Assembly: GCF_024259515.1 (NCBI RefSeq)
Contig: NZ_JANBWE010000002.1
Coordinates: forward strand, 620,001 to 684,000
Length of the DNA stretch: 64,000 bases
Source of the DNA: Salirhabdus salicampi
Lineage (GTDB): Bacteria; Bacillota; Bacilli; Bacillales; Alkalibacillaceae
Reading direction: 5' to 3'
Below the pieces are notes generated by a model. That model made no database searches. It was not told where the DNA came from and saw only the letters and a list, made by a program, of their open reading frames with translations. A program made the translations under genes and the position numbers. Within the stretch, counting starts at the first letter, position 1, and every line of letters starts with the position of its first letter. Below, piece by piece: positions 27,906-37,414 of the stretch.

Positions 27906-28676
27906 TTATTCTTTAAAATTCGGTTTTCGTTTTTCGATGAATGCTTGAATTCCTTCCCGGGCATCTTCCGTACCGAAAACGCTTCCAAATTTCTCCGCCT
28001 CTTGTTGTATTCCTTCTTGAAATTGAGAGACTTTTGCATAAGGGACTAGCTCCATCACAGCACGAATAGAAGGACCACTTTTATTGCTGATTTTCCTTGC
28101 GAGATTGATAGCTTTCTCAACAACTTCATCTTCCTCAACTGCATGATTAGCTAATCCTAATGATGCTGCTTCTTCACCTGTTATCGCTTCGCCACTTAAT
28201 ATCATCTCATATGCTTTCGGAAGTCCGACATATTGCGGTAGACGTTGTGTGCCGGCGAACCCCGGAATAATTCCTAATGTTAGTTCAGGTAATCCTAATT
28301 TTGCGTTTTTGGCTACAATTCTCATATGACATGCCATTGCTAGCTCGAGTCCACCCCCGAGTGCCGCTCCGTGAATAGCTGCAATTATAGGGATATGAAA
28401 ATGCTCCATTTCATCAAATAGCGTTTGGCCTTTTCTAGCTAGTGCTTCGTGTTCACCTTTCTTTTGCAAGGACGTAAATTCTTTTATGTCGGCACCTGCA
28501 GAAAAAAATCTCCCTTCTCCATAGATAACTACCGCTTTAATGTCAGGTTGTTCAGTAACTTGGCGCAATATATCTTGTAGTTCTGTTAATAAACTTGAAG
28601 AAAGTGCATTTGCTGGCGGACTGTTTATGATAACTTTAGCTATGTTACCATCTCGTTGAAATGAAAGCTTTTCCAT
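27906..28676 (-). CDS. fadB: Enoyl-CoA hydratase/isomerase family protein
   Basis: 256-residue crotonase-fold enzyme for hydration of trans-2-enoyl-CoA in beta-oxidation. Oxyanion-hole motifs FFSAGADIKEF (about 60-70) and IHGAALGGGLELAMACH (about 95-111) are present, and the Glu residues of ELTLGIIPGFAGTQRLPQ fit an active hydratase. ATG 28676 has AAAGGGGAA upstream; an in-frame extension of 14 codons overlaps the end of fadR and lacks a signal. Same operon order as B. subtilis ysiB. Confidence 0.92.
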   Translation of the reverse strand: MEKLSFQRDGNIAKVIINSPPANALSSSLLTELQDILRQVTEQPDIKAVVIYGEGRFFSAGADIKEFTSLQKKGEHEALARKGQTLFDEMEHFHIPIIAAIHGAALGGGLELAMACHMRIVAKNAKLGLPELTLGIIPGFAGTQRLPQYVGLPKAYEMILSGEAITGEEAASLGLANHAVEEDEVVEKAINLARKISNKSGPSIRAVMELVPYAKVSQFQEGIQQEAEKFGSVFGTEDAREGIQAFIEKRKPNFKE

Positions 28677-28692
28677 GCAAATATTCCCCTTT

Positions 28693-29283
28693 CTACTCCC
28701 TTTTGTTGAAAATTCCATTTATGATGAAATAATGAACATCCTCAGCTTGTGCTACAAGATCATATTTTTGATCCTTCATGACCCAATTCGTTACAACTTC
28801 ATCGATCATACCGAAAATCATTTGGCGAACGAGCTTTGGGTTGATGCGAGAGTGAAACACACCTGTTCGAATTCCTTCGTGTAAAATATCATCCATAACA
28901 GCCAAATATCTTTTTAACACTTCGTTTATTTTTAATCGAAGTTCTTTATTGGATTGTCGTAGTTCAAGCTGTGTCACAATCGCTAACTTGTGGTCTTCTG
29001 ATAGTTGTTGAAGGTGCATCCGAATCATACCGTAAAGCTTATCCTCTACTTTCTCCTTATGTTGGATATCTTCCTCAATTTTCTCAATAAATTGCCCCAT
29101 CTTTTCTTGAAATAAGGATACTAAAATATCTTCTTTATTTTTAAAGTAGAGGTAAATGGTACCATCTGCTACACCAGCTCGTTTTGCAATCTTTGAAACT
29201 TGTGATGAATGATACCCATTTTCCGCTATCACCTCAACAGCTGCATCTATAATTTGCTTATATTTCGGTTTATCTTTTTTCAT
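28693..29283 (-). CDS. fadR: TetR-family fatty acid degradation repressor FadR
   Basis: A 196-residue TetR regulator that releases DNA on binding long-chain acyl-CoA. N-terminal helix-turn-helix IIDAAVEVIAENGYHSSQVSKIAK...TIYLYFKNKEDIL (about 10-52) is nearly identical to B. subtilis FadR, and the QLELRQSN ligand-domain motif is shared. The start ATG 29283 lies behind GAGGAG; a 14-codon upstream extension would run through the operator. The FadR-type dyad overlaps its own start site, so the operon is probably autoregulated. Confidence 0.96.
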   Translation of the reverse strand: MKKDKPKYKQIIDAAVEVIAENGYHSSQVSKIAKRAGVADGTIYLYFKNKEDILVSLFQEKMGQFIEKIEEDIQHKEKVEDKLYGMIRMHLQQLSEDHKLAIVTQLELRQSNKELRLKINEVLKRYLAVMDDILHEGIRTGVFHSRINPKLVRQMIFGMIDEVVTNWVMKDQKYDLVAQAEDVHYFIINGIFNKRE

Positions 29284-29310
29284 TTTGTCTGTCTCCTCGT
29301 ATGTATGGAA

Positions 29311-29328
29311 TGAATGAACAGTCATTCA
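29311..29328. promoter_or_regulatory. FadR operator
   Basis: The 18-base dyad TGAATGAACAGTCATTCA has perfect TGAATGA/TCATTCA arms, matching the FadR box of B. subtilis at all but one central position. It lies at the start site of the fadR promoter (29334-29362). Confidence 0.88.
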
Positions 29329-29333
29329 TCTAT

Positions 29334-29362
29334 ATTGTATATCAAGTTGCTTAATGCGTCAA
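29334..29362 (-). promoter_or_regulatory. Sigma-A promoter of fadR-fadB-etfB-etfA
   Basis: Minus strand TTGACG (29357-29362), 17 bases, TACAAT (29334-29339). The FadR dyad begins 5 bases downstream of the -10. Confidence 0.8.
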
Positions 29363-29416
29363 TGTAGCACTTCTATATAGCCTGTCCCCCTTTCGGGCAA
29401 AAAAAATATAGATTGA

Positions 29417-31114
29417 CTAAACCGGTCGCTCTGTTTTTCTTTTCTCCTTTTCCTCTTCAATTAACTTTCGACGCAAAATTTTTCCGACCGCAGTTTTGGG
29501 CAGCTCGTCACGAAATTCATATACTTTTGGCACTTTGTAAGCAGCGAGATGTTTCCGACAAAATGCATCTAAATCTTCTTCTGTCAAATTGGTATTTTCC
29601 TTTAACACGACAAAAGCTTTTACCGTTTCACCACGATACGGATCCGGGATACCAGCAACAACCGCCTCTTGAATGGCTTCATGTTCATACAACACCTCTT
29701 CAACTTCTCGAGGATAAACATTGTAACCACCGGCAATGATCATATCTTTCTTGCGGTCTACTACGTAGAAATACCCGTTTTCATCCATATAGCCTAAGTC
29801 CCCCGTTAGTAACCAACCATTTTTTAAAGTCCGTTCTGTTTCCTCTGGACGATTCCAATAACCTTTCATCACTTGGGGCCCTTTCACAATAATTTCTCCG
29901 ACTTCTCCAACTTCTGCTTCCTCGAGTTCTTCATTTTTAACAATTTTACAGTCTGTATCAGGCCACGGTATTCCTACACTGCCATTCACTCGTTTATCCC
30001 AAACTAAGTTTGCGTGCGTAACCGGAGATGTTTCGGTTAAACCATACCCCTCAACTAAACGCCCTTTCGTTTTATCTTCAAATTGTTCTTGTACTTCAAC
30101 TGGTAACGGGGCAGAACCACTTAAGCAAGCTTCAATAGAAGAAATGTCGTATTCCTGTAAATCGGGATGGTTTAATAAAGCGACGTATATAGTAGGTGCC
30201 CCTGGAAATATAGTCGGCTTTTGCTTATCAATGGCTTTTAATAAGTCTTCAACTTCAAACTTCGGGATTAAGATCATTTTACTCGCCATCATGATGGCGA
30301 AATTCATCACTGTTGTCATGCCGTACACGTGAAAGAAGGGTAAAACACCTAAAATTCGTTCATTCCCATATTGACCTTTATAAAGCCAAACTTTACACAT
30401 TTGAGTATTCGCAACTAAATTGTAATGGGTTAGCATAACTCCTTTCGGAAAGCCCGTAGTTCCTCCGGTGTATTGTAATAAAGCTAAATCTTGCTCGGCG
30501 TCAATTGTGACTTCCGAAACCTCTCCAGACCCTTCCTTTATCACATCTGGCCATAAATGGGTATTTCCATTATGCTCTGCTTTCTCTGTAATGTTATGTT
30601 GACGCTTTTGTATGACTGGATAGATGATATTCTTCGGAAATGGTAAATAATCTTTCACACTAGCAACGATGATGTTCTCCAGGTTAGTAGATGATTGCAC
30701 ATGTTTCGCTTTGGGATATAACAGGTCGAGGCATATTAAAGTGTTGGCACCTGAGTCGTTCAATTGATATTCCAGCTCACGTTCTGTATAAAGCGGATTC
30801 GTCTGGACGACGACTCCCCCTGCTAATAGAACACCATAGTAAGCAATAACGGCTTGAGGAATATTAGGAAGCATAATCGCTACCCGATCACCTTTTGATA
30901 AACCTAATGCTTGTAAATAGGAAGCCAATTTTTGAGATTGCTCAGCCACTTGACTATAAGTAAGTTCCTTACCCATAAAATAAAGCGCTTTCTTTTCGGG
31001 GTGTTTTTGTGCAGTTTCGAGTAGAAAATCGTGAAGGGGTTTCTTTTCATATGCAATAGTAGTGGGGATTGCCTCTGGATAATGATCGTGCCAAACTTTA
31101 CGTTCAATTGCCAT
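29417..31114 (-). CDS. lcfA: Long-chain fatty acid-CoA ligase
   Basis: Activates fatty acids to acyl-CoA with ATP. 565-residue ANL-superfamily enzyme: P-loop YTGGTTGFPKGVMLTH (about 215-230), LPFFHVYGMT, A5 motif EGYGLTETSP, A7-A8 TGDLGYMDENGYFYVVDRKKD and IIAGGYNVYPREVE, and the final catalytic Lys in PKTAVGKILRR. The start ATG 31114 has GGGAGG; the 14-codon extension is without signal. A terminator separates it from mutS2. No FadR box was found upstream of lcfA here; the box is on fadR, 134 bases downstream. Confidence 0.95.
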   Translation of the reverse strand: MAIERKVWHDHYPEAIPTTIAYEKKPLHDFLLETAQKHPEKKALYFMGKELTYSQVAEQSQKLASYLQALGLSKGDRVAIMLPNIPQAVIAYYGVLLAGGVVVQTNPLYTERELEYQLNDSGANTLICLDLLYPKAKHVQSSTNLENIIVASVKDYLPFPKNIIYPVIQKRQHNITEKAEHNGNTHLWPDVIKEGSGEVSEVTIDAEQDLALLQYTGGTTGFPKGVMLTHYNLVANTQMCKVWLYKGQYGNERILGVLPFFHVYGMTTVMNFAIMMASKMILIPKFEVEDLLKAIDKQKPTIFPGAPTIYVALLNHPDLQEYDISSIEACLSGSAPLPVEVQEQFEDKTKGRLVEGYGLTETSPVTHANLVWDKRVNGSVGIPWPDTDCKIVKNEELEEAEVGEVGEIIVKGPQVMKGYWNRPEETERTLKNGWLLTGDLGYMDENGYFYVVDRKKDMIIAGGYNVYPREVEEVLYEHEAIQEAVVAGIPDPYRGETVKAFVVLKENTNLTEEDLDAFCRKHLAAYKVPKVYEFRDELPKTAVGKILRRKLIEEEKEKRKTERPV

Positions 31115-31185
31115 TCCATTACCTCCCTTGTCTTTATTATAATCATATATACACAATATTGAAAATATTATATATATTTATTGAA

Positions 31186-31221
31186 TCAAAAAAATAAATG
31201 CCTTGTATATAAACAAGGCAT
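31186..31221 (-). terminator. Terminator after the zapA-cvpA-polX-mutS2-small ORF transcript
   Basis: Eight-base arms ATGCCTTG / CAAGGCAT (31198-31205, 31214-31221) with an 8-base loop, then TTATTTTTTT on the minus strand, 7 bases after the 25-codon gene. Confidence 0.88.
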
Positions 31222-31227
31222 TTTCCA

Positions 31228-31305
31228 TCATATCGAAACGTATACAACTCCTATTATGAGAAACACAACTGCTACGACCATTAAAATTTTAGCTAACGTT
31301 TCCAC
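31228..31305 (-). CDS. 25-residue single-pass membrane peptide
   Basis: GTG at 31303-31305, seven bases after AAGGGGG, opens a 25-residue frame: METLAKI, a run of about 16 hydrophobic residues (LMVVAVVFLIIGVVYV), SI, stop. It starts 31 bases after the mutS2 stop and ends 7 bases before a good terminator, so the gene fills the gap exactly. In B. subtilis the slot after mutS2 holds the larger yshE, as I recall. No family recognised; the ribosome binding site, composition and boundaries are the evidence. A function is not proposed. Confidence 0.6.
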   Translation of the reverse strand: METLAKILMVVAVVFLIIGVVYVSI

Positions 31306-31336
31306 CTTACGTCCCCCTTACAGACATCAAAACAAA

Positions 31337-33685
31337 CTATTTCAATTCAAATACTGTTACACCTGAGCCACCTTCACCAATATCACCCATGCGCTGTGCT
31401 TTTATAGAGGGATGTCGTTCCCCAAATTTTTGTACTCCTTTTCGGAGAGCTCCTGTTCCCTTCCCGTGAATAATAGACACTTGATGGTAACCAGCTAATA
31501 AAGCATCGTCTATATACTTCTCTAATTGATGTAATGCTTCTTCGTATCGTTCCCCGCGTAAATCTAGTTCTGTTTTTACGTGATACGTATTTCCTTTTAC
31601 AGTTGCTAATGGTTTTTCTTTTATAGGTTCAGGACGTTTCAAAAATTGAATGTTTTTTCGCTTTGCTTTTACTTTCATAATACCAAGTTGAACAAGGTAC
31701 TCATCATTACCTGTCTTTTCGACAACATGACCTTGCTGGTTTAATGTGATGACTTTAATTTCATCACCTGGCTTAAGTTCTTTGTTGTCAGCATTTTTGT
31801 TTGAAGGCACACTCTTTCCCTTTTTATCAGCAACTTTCTCACTGGCACTCTTCAATTTTTGTTTTGCTTCTATTAAATGATGCTCTTTAACTTCTGCTTG
31901 GTTTTTCATCGAACGTAAATCGGCAATGATATGCTCTGCTTCTTCCTTTGCTTTATCAACAGCTTTTTTCGCTTGTTGTTCTGCTTTCTCATATAAACGT
32001 TCTTTTTCCTTCTCAAACTGGTTCCACTTTTGTTCGAGCTCTTGCTTGTAACGTTCTGCATCAGCTAACGTCTGTTTTGCTTCTTCATAATCCTCTTCTG
32101 CTTTCCGTTTCGATGACTCAAGAGATGCAATCATATTTTCCACATTACGTGAGTCATGCCCTGTTAGAGATTTTGCCCGATCAATTATGTTAGAACCCAG
32201 GCCTAAGCGTCTTGAAATTTCAAAGGCATTACTACGGCCAGGAACACCAATCAATAATCGATAAGTAGGACGTAACGTTTTGACATCAAATTCTACGGAG
32301 GCATTAACCACTTCGTCCCGATTGTAACCATATGCTTTAAGTTCTGGATAGTGGGTTGTAGCAATTACCCGTGCCTGCCTTCCAATCACTTCATCTAATA
32401 TTGCCATTGCAAGAGCAGCTCCTTCTTGTGGATCTGTTCCCGCTCCTAACTCATCAAACAAAACGAGGGTCTTATCATTTACCTTTTGTAAAATGTCAAC
32501 AATGTTGGTCATATGGGATGAGAAAGTACTTAAGCTTTGTTCAATCGATTGTTCATCACCTATATCAGCAAATACGTGTTCAAATACTGTTAATTCACAC
32601 CCATCTTGAGCAGGTACTTGCAAACCTGCTTGGGCCATTAGCGTACATAAACCCACTAATTTGAGGGTGACGGTTTTCCCCCCAGTATTTGGGCCTGTAA
32701 TTACGATCGTCGTATAATCTTCTCCGATTTCTACATCGTTCGCGACTACTTCCTCTTCCACAATAAGAGGGTGCCTTGCTTCACGCATTTTTATAATCCC
32801 TTTATCGTTCATATTCGGCTTCGATGCCTTCATTTGTTTACCTAATTTCGCCTTTGCCACGATAAAATCTACGTGAGCAAGGATTTGAACGTTTTCCAAC
32901 AGATAATGTTCATCTTCTGCTATCATCGCAGACAGCTCATGCAATATCCTTTCAATTTCTTGTTGCTCCTCTACTCTTGCCGTTTGTAATTTATTGTTTA
33001 ACTCCACGATAGATTGGGGTTCTACAAATAACGTTGCACCTGATGATGATTGGTCGTGTACAATCCCACCAAACACCCCTCGATACTCCTGTTTAACAGG
33101 TAGAACAAAACGGTCATTTCGAATTGTAATAATGGCATCAGACAACATTTTGCTTTTGTTTTTCGTATATTGCTCTAATCGATCCCTTATACTGCTCTCT
33201 AATGTACGTATCTTACTTCTAGCAGTACGAAGTTTTGTTGAAGCTCCATCCATAACATGACCGTAATCATCAATACAGCCTCTAATGTTACGTTCTAATT
33301 CATTTAATGTAGCAATACCTTCCATTAACTGATCTAAATTCGGTATCTCTACCTCTTCCAATTCTTCGATAAATTGTTTTATATTCTTACCTGCTCGAAT
33401 TGTACTAGCAACATGCAAACACTCTTCCGGGTTTAATGCTCCACCAATACTCGCCCGTTTGACAGCAGGACGAATATCAAAGATTCCACTGAGGGGAACA
33501 TGACCCTTTAAACGTAAAATTTGTGCTGCCTCATCTGTTTCGTTTTGCCATTGTACAACTTCATCAAAACTTATAGATGGTAACAACCTTCTTGCCCGCT
33601 CCTCTCCTAATGAGGAACTAGCTTGTTCTACTAATTGGTGGATGATTTTGTTATATTCCAATACATGTAATACTTTTTCATTCAT
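31337..33685 (-). CDS. mutS2: MutS2 ATPase/endonuclease
   Basis: 782-residue MutS paralogue, thought to act on recombination intermediates and on stalled or collided ribosomes. Core and lever helices (about 1-290), ABC ATPase with Walker [13 protein letters not shown] (about 330-341), Walker [17 protein letters not shown] and switch [11 protein letters not shown], a long charged coiled coil (about 510-625), a KOW-like segment, and a C-terminal Smr nuclease domain with [13 protein letters not shown] and [13 protein letters not shown]. It follows polX by 22 bases in the zapA operon. Confidence 0.97.
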   Translation of the reverse strand: MNEKVLHVLEYNKIIHQLVEQASSSLGEERARRLLPSISFDEVVQWQNETDEAAQILRLKGHVPLSGIFDIRPAVKRASIGGALNPEECLHVASTIRAGKNIKQFIEELEEVEIPNLDQLMEGIATLNELERNIRGCIDDYGHVMDGASTKLRTARSKIRTLESSIRDRLEQYTKNKSKMLSDAIITIRNDRFVLPVKQEYRGVFGGIVHDQSSSGATLFVEPQSIVELNNKLQTARVEEQQEIERILHELSAMIAEDEHYLLENVQILAHVDFIVAKAKLGKQMKASKPNMNDKGIIKMREARHPLIVEEEVVANDVEIGEDYTTIVITGPNTGGKTVTLKLVGLCTLMAQAGLQVPAQDGCELTVFEHVFADIGDEQSIEQSLSTFSSHMTNIVDILQKVNDKTLVLFDELGAGTDPQEGAALAMAILDEVIGRQARVIATTHYPELKAYGYNRDEVVNASVEFDVKTLRPTYRLLIGVPGRSNAFEISRRLGLGSNIIDRAKSLTGHDSRNVENMIASLESSKRKAEEDYEEAKQTLADAERYKQELEQKWNQFEKEKERLYEKAEQQAKKAVDKAKEEAEHIIADLRSMKNQAEVKEHHLIEAKQKLKSASEKVADKKGKSVPSNKNADNKELKPGDEIKVITLNQQGHVVEKTGNDEYLVQLGIMKVKAKRKNIQFLKRPEPIKEKPLATVKGNTYHVKTELDLRGERYEEALHQLEKYIDDALLAGYHQVSIIHGKGTGALRKGVQKFGERHPSIKAQRMGDIGEGGSGVTVFELK

Positions 33686-33707
33686 CTTGCTGTTACCCCT
33701 TATCCAA

Positions 33708-35420
33708 TCATTTTTTCAAATACGAAATTAGCTCACCTTGACCCCACGTATTTAATACGGTATCTCGTCTTAACCAACCTTTTTTCCCGAACTTTACACC
33801 GATTTCCATATCATCTAACATTTTATAGTTATGAGCATCTGTATTAATAGCTACTTTTACTCCTTGATCTTGAGCTTTCTTTAACCACTTCCACGTTAAA
33901 TCTAAACGATTGGGATTCGCATTTAACTCCAGTGCGGTGTTTGTTTCCTTCGCCCATTGTATTAACAACTCATAGTCTACTTCATATCCATCTCTTTTTC
34001 CAATAAGCCTACCTGTCGGATGGGCTATAAGATCGACGTATGGGCACTCCATAGCCGTCCGAATTCGTTTCATTATAACATCCTTCGGTTGATGAAAAGA
34101 TGAATGGATTGATGCAATAACAAAATCCATTTCCTTTAAAAATATTTCTGAAAAATCCAGTGTCCCATCCGGTAATATATCCATCTCAACTCCAGCAAAA
34201 ATATGAAAATCGTCATACATATCATTAATACGAACAATTTCCTCTTTTTGCTTTAATAACCGCTCTTCATTTAAGCCGTTGGCCACTCGTAAATATTTGG
34301 AATGGTCAGTGATGGCAATGTATTGATACCCCTTTGCCCTAGATATTTCCGCCATCTCCTTAACCGACTGTGCACCATCACTCCATGTTGTATGCATATG
34401 AAGGTCACCTTGTATATCCTTATGATCAATGATATCAACGGTTGATTGAAAGGAATCTACTTCACCTAAATTCTCCCTTAATTCAGGTGGAATGAAATGA
34501 AGACCGAAATGCTGATAAAATTGTTCTTCGCTTTCGAAAGTTTTTACTTCCCCTGTTTCTACATTTTCCACACCATATTCGCTTATTTTCTCACCTTGGC
34601 TCTTAGCTAACTGACGCATCGCTACATTGTGATCCTTGGAACCTGTAAAGTGGTGAAGCGTAGTAGCGAATTCCTTTTCATCAACAATGCGGAAATCTAC
34701 AGATATATCATACTGCTCCTGAAAGACGACCGTCACCTTTGTATCTCCTGCTGCTACAACCTCAACGATGCCTTCTAACGAGAGTAACTTTTCTTTTACA
34801 ACTTCTTTTTCCTCAGCTGCGATAATGAAATCTAAGTCTTTAACTGTTTCTTGATAACGACGAATACTTCCAGCTCGGGAAAACTTTTGAATCTCAGCAA
34901 TGTTTGCAAGCTGCGTTTCTACTTTCTCTACAACTGGAAGCATGAATAAAATAGGTAACCGTTCTGGTCGTTTGTTTGCATTTTCTAATGTTTTTAATAT
35001 TTTCTCCACAGACTTTTTTCCAAAGCCTGCAAGTTTTTCAACTTCCCCATTTTCGCAAGCCTTACGTAGGGTTTCTCCATCTATTACATTCAGTTCTTGA
35101 TATAATTTTGCTAACTTTTTTCCACCTAGTCCTTGTAATTCCAACAATGGAAGTAAACCGGAAGGAACTTCTTTTTGTAATTGTTGTAACGTCTCACATT
35201 GCCCTGTTTTAATAAATTCCTCGATGACTGATGCAGTGCCTTTTCCTATTCCCTTTAGCTCAGAAAAGCCTTCTATTTCCCCTAATGAACGGTCATCACT
35301 TTCCAAAGCTTGGGCAGCTTTTCGATAAGCCGAAATTTTAAATGGATTTTCTCCCTTTAGCTCTAAATATATGGCGATTTGTTCCAGTAATTTAATCACT
35401 TGCTTTTTATCTACGTTCAT
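33708..35420 (-). CDS. polX: DNA polymerase/3'-5' exonuclease PolX
   Basis: A 570-residue family X polymerase for gap filling in base excision repair. N-terminal helix-hairpin-helix 8-kDa domain (about 1-80), polymerase core with [17 protein letters not shown] carrying the DxD metal ligands (about 182-198), and a C-terminal PHP nuclease domain with [11 protein letters not shown] (about 338-348), HSSFH and IDAH-like NTDAHN motifs. ATG 35420 is favoured over an in-frame GTG three codons earlier. Same length as B. subtilis YshC. Confidence 0.96.
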   Translation of the reverse strand: MNVDKKQVIKLLEQIAIYLELKGENPFKISAYRKAAQALESDDRSLGEIEGFSELKGIGKGTASVIEEFIKTGQCETLQQLQKEVPSGLLPLLELQGLGGKKLAKLYQELNVIDGETLRKACENGEVEKLAGFGKKSVEKILKTLENANKRPERLPILFMLPVVEKVETQLANIAEIQKFSRAGSIRRYQETVKDLDFIIAAEEKEVVKEKLLSLEGIVEVVAAGDTKVTVVFQEQYDISVDFRIVDEKEFATTLHHFTGSKDHNVAMRQLAKSQGEKISEYGVENVETGEVKTFESEEQFYQHFGLHFIPPELRENLGEVDSFQSTVDIIDHKDIQGDLHMHTTWSDGAQSVKEMAEISRAKGYQYIAITDHSKYLRVANGLNEERLLKQKEEIVRINDMYDDFHIFAGVEMDILPDGTLDFSEIFLKEMDFVIASIHSSFHQPKDVIMKRIRTAMECPYVDLIAHPTGRLIGKRDGYEVDYELLIQWAKETNTALELNANPNRLDLTWKWLKKAQDQGVKVAINTDAHNYKMLDDMEIGVKFGKKGWLRRDTVLNTWGQGELISYLKK

Positions 35421-35502
35421 ATCCTTCACCTTCTTTGCTATTGTTCAATTTCATTACGTTTTCGTATGGGTATACATCATTAGTATAAAGAAAAAACTTC
35501 TC

Positions 35503-36063
35503 TTATGAGAAGTTCGATAATGTATCAACAATATGTTCAAACCACAGTTTTTCTAAGTGACCAGATAGAAAAGGTGTATGCTCAATTATCATTTGGGCAA
35601 TACCAGAGCTGCTAATTAAGTCTTGTACCGCACCGACTGGTACTAAAGCTAAGAAATATAAAAGAACAAACAATATTAAATAAGCTTCAAGGAACCCTAA
35701 GATAGCACCTAGTATTGTATTGATACTATGTAATATTGGTAACTCGGCAATAAAATCTAGCATATTAGCTACTAATTGCAATAAGACCTTAGAAGCAAAA
35801 AAGAGAATGACAAACGCTATCCCGTTATAATAAGCGGATTCTAACGGAAGTGAATTTAAAAAGATAGCCCACATCGTTTCGTTTGAAATCTCTGGATAGG
35901 GGATCCACATTTCTAACTTTGGGGCAAGATCATCATAATACATAATCGCAAACACAAAGGCGATAATAAAACCGGCTAAATGCATAACTTGCATAATAAA
36001 TCCTCTTTTAATTCCGGTAAACAACCCGAATGCTAAAAGGAATAACAATATGAGATTAACCAT
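35503..36063 (-). CDS. cvpA: CvpA-family membrane protein YshB
   Basis: A 186-residue inner-membrane protein of the colicin-V-production family with four membrane helices (about 1-17, 25-43, 75-100, 108-140) and a cytosolic helical tail. The conserved GLFTGIKRGFIMQV opening is typical. Function in Bacillus is unclear. ATG 36063 overlaps the end of zapA by 8 bases, so translation is coupled. polX follows. Confidence 0.9.
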   Translation of the reverse strand: MVNLILLFLLAFGLFTGIKRGFIMQVMHLAGFIIAFVFAIMYYDDLAPKLEMWIPYPEISNETMWAIFLNSLPLESAYYNGIAFVILFFASKVLLQLVANMLDFIAELPILHSINTILGAILGFLEAYLILFVLLYFLALVPVGAVQDLISSSGIAQMIIEHTPFLSGHLEKLWFEHIVDTLSNFS

Positions 36064-36328
36064 TTTTGTCCTGTTCCTCTCTCTTCAGTTTTTCTATTAA
36101 ATGATTATATTCTTCTTTTATTTTGATATAATCATTGGTTGCATTAACAGCGGTTAAAACCGCAAGCTGTGCAGTGTCTAATTTCGGGTTAGCCTCTTGA
36201 ATTTCTTTCATCTTTTGATCAACCATACTGGCAACCATTTGAATGCGGTGTGGAGACTCTTCCCCCACAATCGTATATTTTCGGTTATGAATTTCTACCG
36301 TCGTTCTCGTTTTCTTTGCATCCGACAC
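36056..36328 (-). CDS. zapA: Cell division protein ZapA
   Basis: A 90-residue FtsZ-ring stabiliser. N-terminal beta hairpin TTVEIHNRKYTIVGEESPHRIQMVASMVD (landmarks at about 9-37) followed by a long dimer/tetramer coiled coil. The start is GTG at 36326-36328 with AGGGGG upstream; no ATG is available. It heads the zapA-cvpA-polX-mutS2-small ORF transcript and is divergent from rnhC. Confidence 0.95.
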   Translation of the reverse strand: MSDAKKTRTTVEIHNRKYTIVGEESPHRIQMVASMVDQKMKEIQEANPKLDTAQLAVLTAVNATNDYIKIKEEYNHLIEKLKREEQDKNG

Positions 36329-36454
36329 GAAAAGGCCCCCTAACTACTTAACGTCCTAAAAAATATATTAACATGATAATGAACATTATGGAAATATCAT
36401 CTTTAAGGTTGGAAAACTTTGATATAATAAAAAACAGATAGAAAGGAGATGCAA

Positions 36455-37375
36455 ATGTCACAAAGTGTATACCAATTCTCTACGGAACAAATAGAAAAGA
36501 TGAAGCAACATTATAAGGCAAGTTTAAAGCCAAATCCTCCACAAAGCGCCTCATTTAGTGCAAAGGTAAACGGTTGTACCATTACAGCATATAAGTCAGG
36601 GAAAGTCTTATTTCAAGGTGGCCAATATGAACAGGAAGCTTCAAAGTGGACCGGTGGTAAAACAACTACCAAAAAAGGAAGTACCCAACGTAAACAAAAA
36701 CCGCTTCCTTCATTTCTAAACGAAAACCATATCGGAACAGATGAGGCAGGTTCTGGTGATTACTTCGGACCAATGACAGCAGCTGCTGCTTACGTTACAA
36801 ATGAAAACAGACCATTGCTAGAGCGAATCGGAGTGAGAGATTCCAAAAATTTGCGTGATGATGACGTCATTCGAATTGCTAAAGACTTAGTGAAGGCAAA
36901 TATCCCTTATAGTCTCGTCGTACTAAGAAATGAAAAATATAACGAATGGCAAAAACGGGGCTGGTCTCAAGGAAAAATGAAGGCGATATTACATTATCAA
37001 GTCATTAAAAAAGTCCGTGAGAAAATGAATTCCGCTAAGGATGCTGGAATTGTCGTAGATCAGTTCGCCCAGCCTGCTGTTTTTGAACGGTATTTAAAAA
37101 GTGAGGGACTCCCAATCCCTAAACATATCCACTATTTAACAAAAGCAGAAAGTCACTCCATTGCTGTTGCTGCTGGTTCTATTCTAGCTAGGGCGAAATT
37201 TTTATCCGAAATGGACAAATTGTCTGCAGCTACAGGTATTACGTTACAAAAAGGAGCAAGTCACCTTGTGGATCAACAGGCAGCCTTTTTTCTAAAAGAG
37301 AAAGGCGAAGATTTTATGACCACTTGTGCAAAAGTTCACTTTGCTAATACGGAAAAAGCAAAGCGCTTAATGTAA
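36455..37375 (+). CDS. rnhC: Ribonuclease HIII
   Basis: Degrades RNA in RNA-DNA hybrids. 306 residues: N-terminal TBP-like substrate-binding domain (about 1-80), basic linker, and an RNase H2-type core with the catalytic acidic residues in GTDEAGSGDYFGPM (about 94-107), DSKNLRD, IVVDQF and the later TKAESHSIAVAAGSILAR. Start ATG 36455 follows AGAAAGGAG; the ATG two codons earlier touches that site. It is convergent with pheT through a strong bidirectional terminator. Confidence 0.97.
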   Translation: MSQSVYQFSTEQIEKMKQHYKASLKPNPPQSASFSAKVNGCTITAYKSGKVLFQGGQYEQEASKWTGGKTTTKKGSTQRKQKPLPSFLNENHIGTDEAGSGDYFGPMTAAAAYVTNENRPLLERIGVRDSKNLRDDDVIRIAKDLVKANIPYSLVVLRNEKYNEWQKRGWSQGKMKAILHYQVIKKVREKMNSAKDAGIVVDQFAQPAVFERYLKSEGLPIPKHIHYLTKAESHSIAVAAGSILARAKFLSEMDKLSAATGITLQKGASHLVDQQAAFFLKEKGEDFMTTCAKVHFANTEKAKRLM

Positions 37376-37380
37376 ATATG

Positions 37381-37414
37381 AACACCCGGTCTTGTTCAAG
37401 ACCGGGTGTTCTTT
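37381..37414. terminator. Bidirectional terminator rnhC/pheT
   Basis: Perfect 14-base arms AACACCCGGTCTTG and its complement with a 2-base loop and T-run on the plus strand. Confidence 0.93.
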
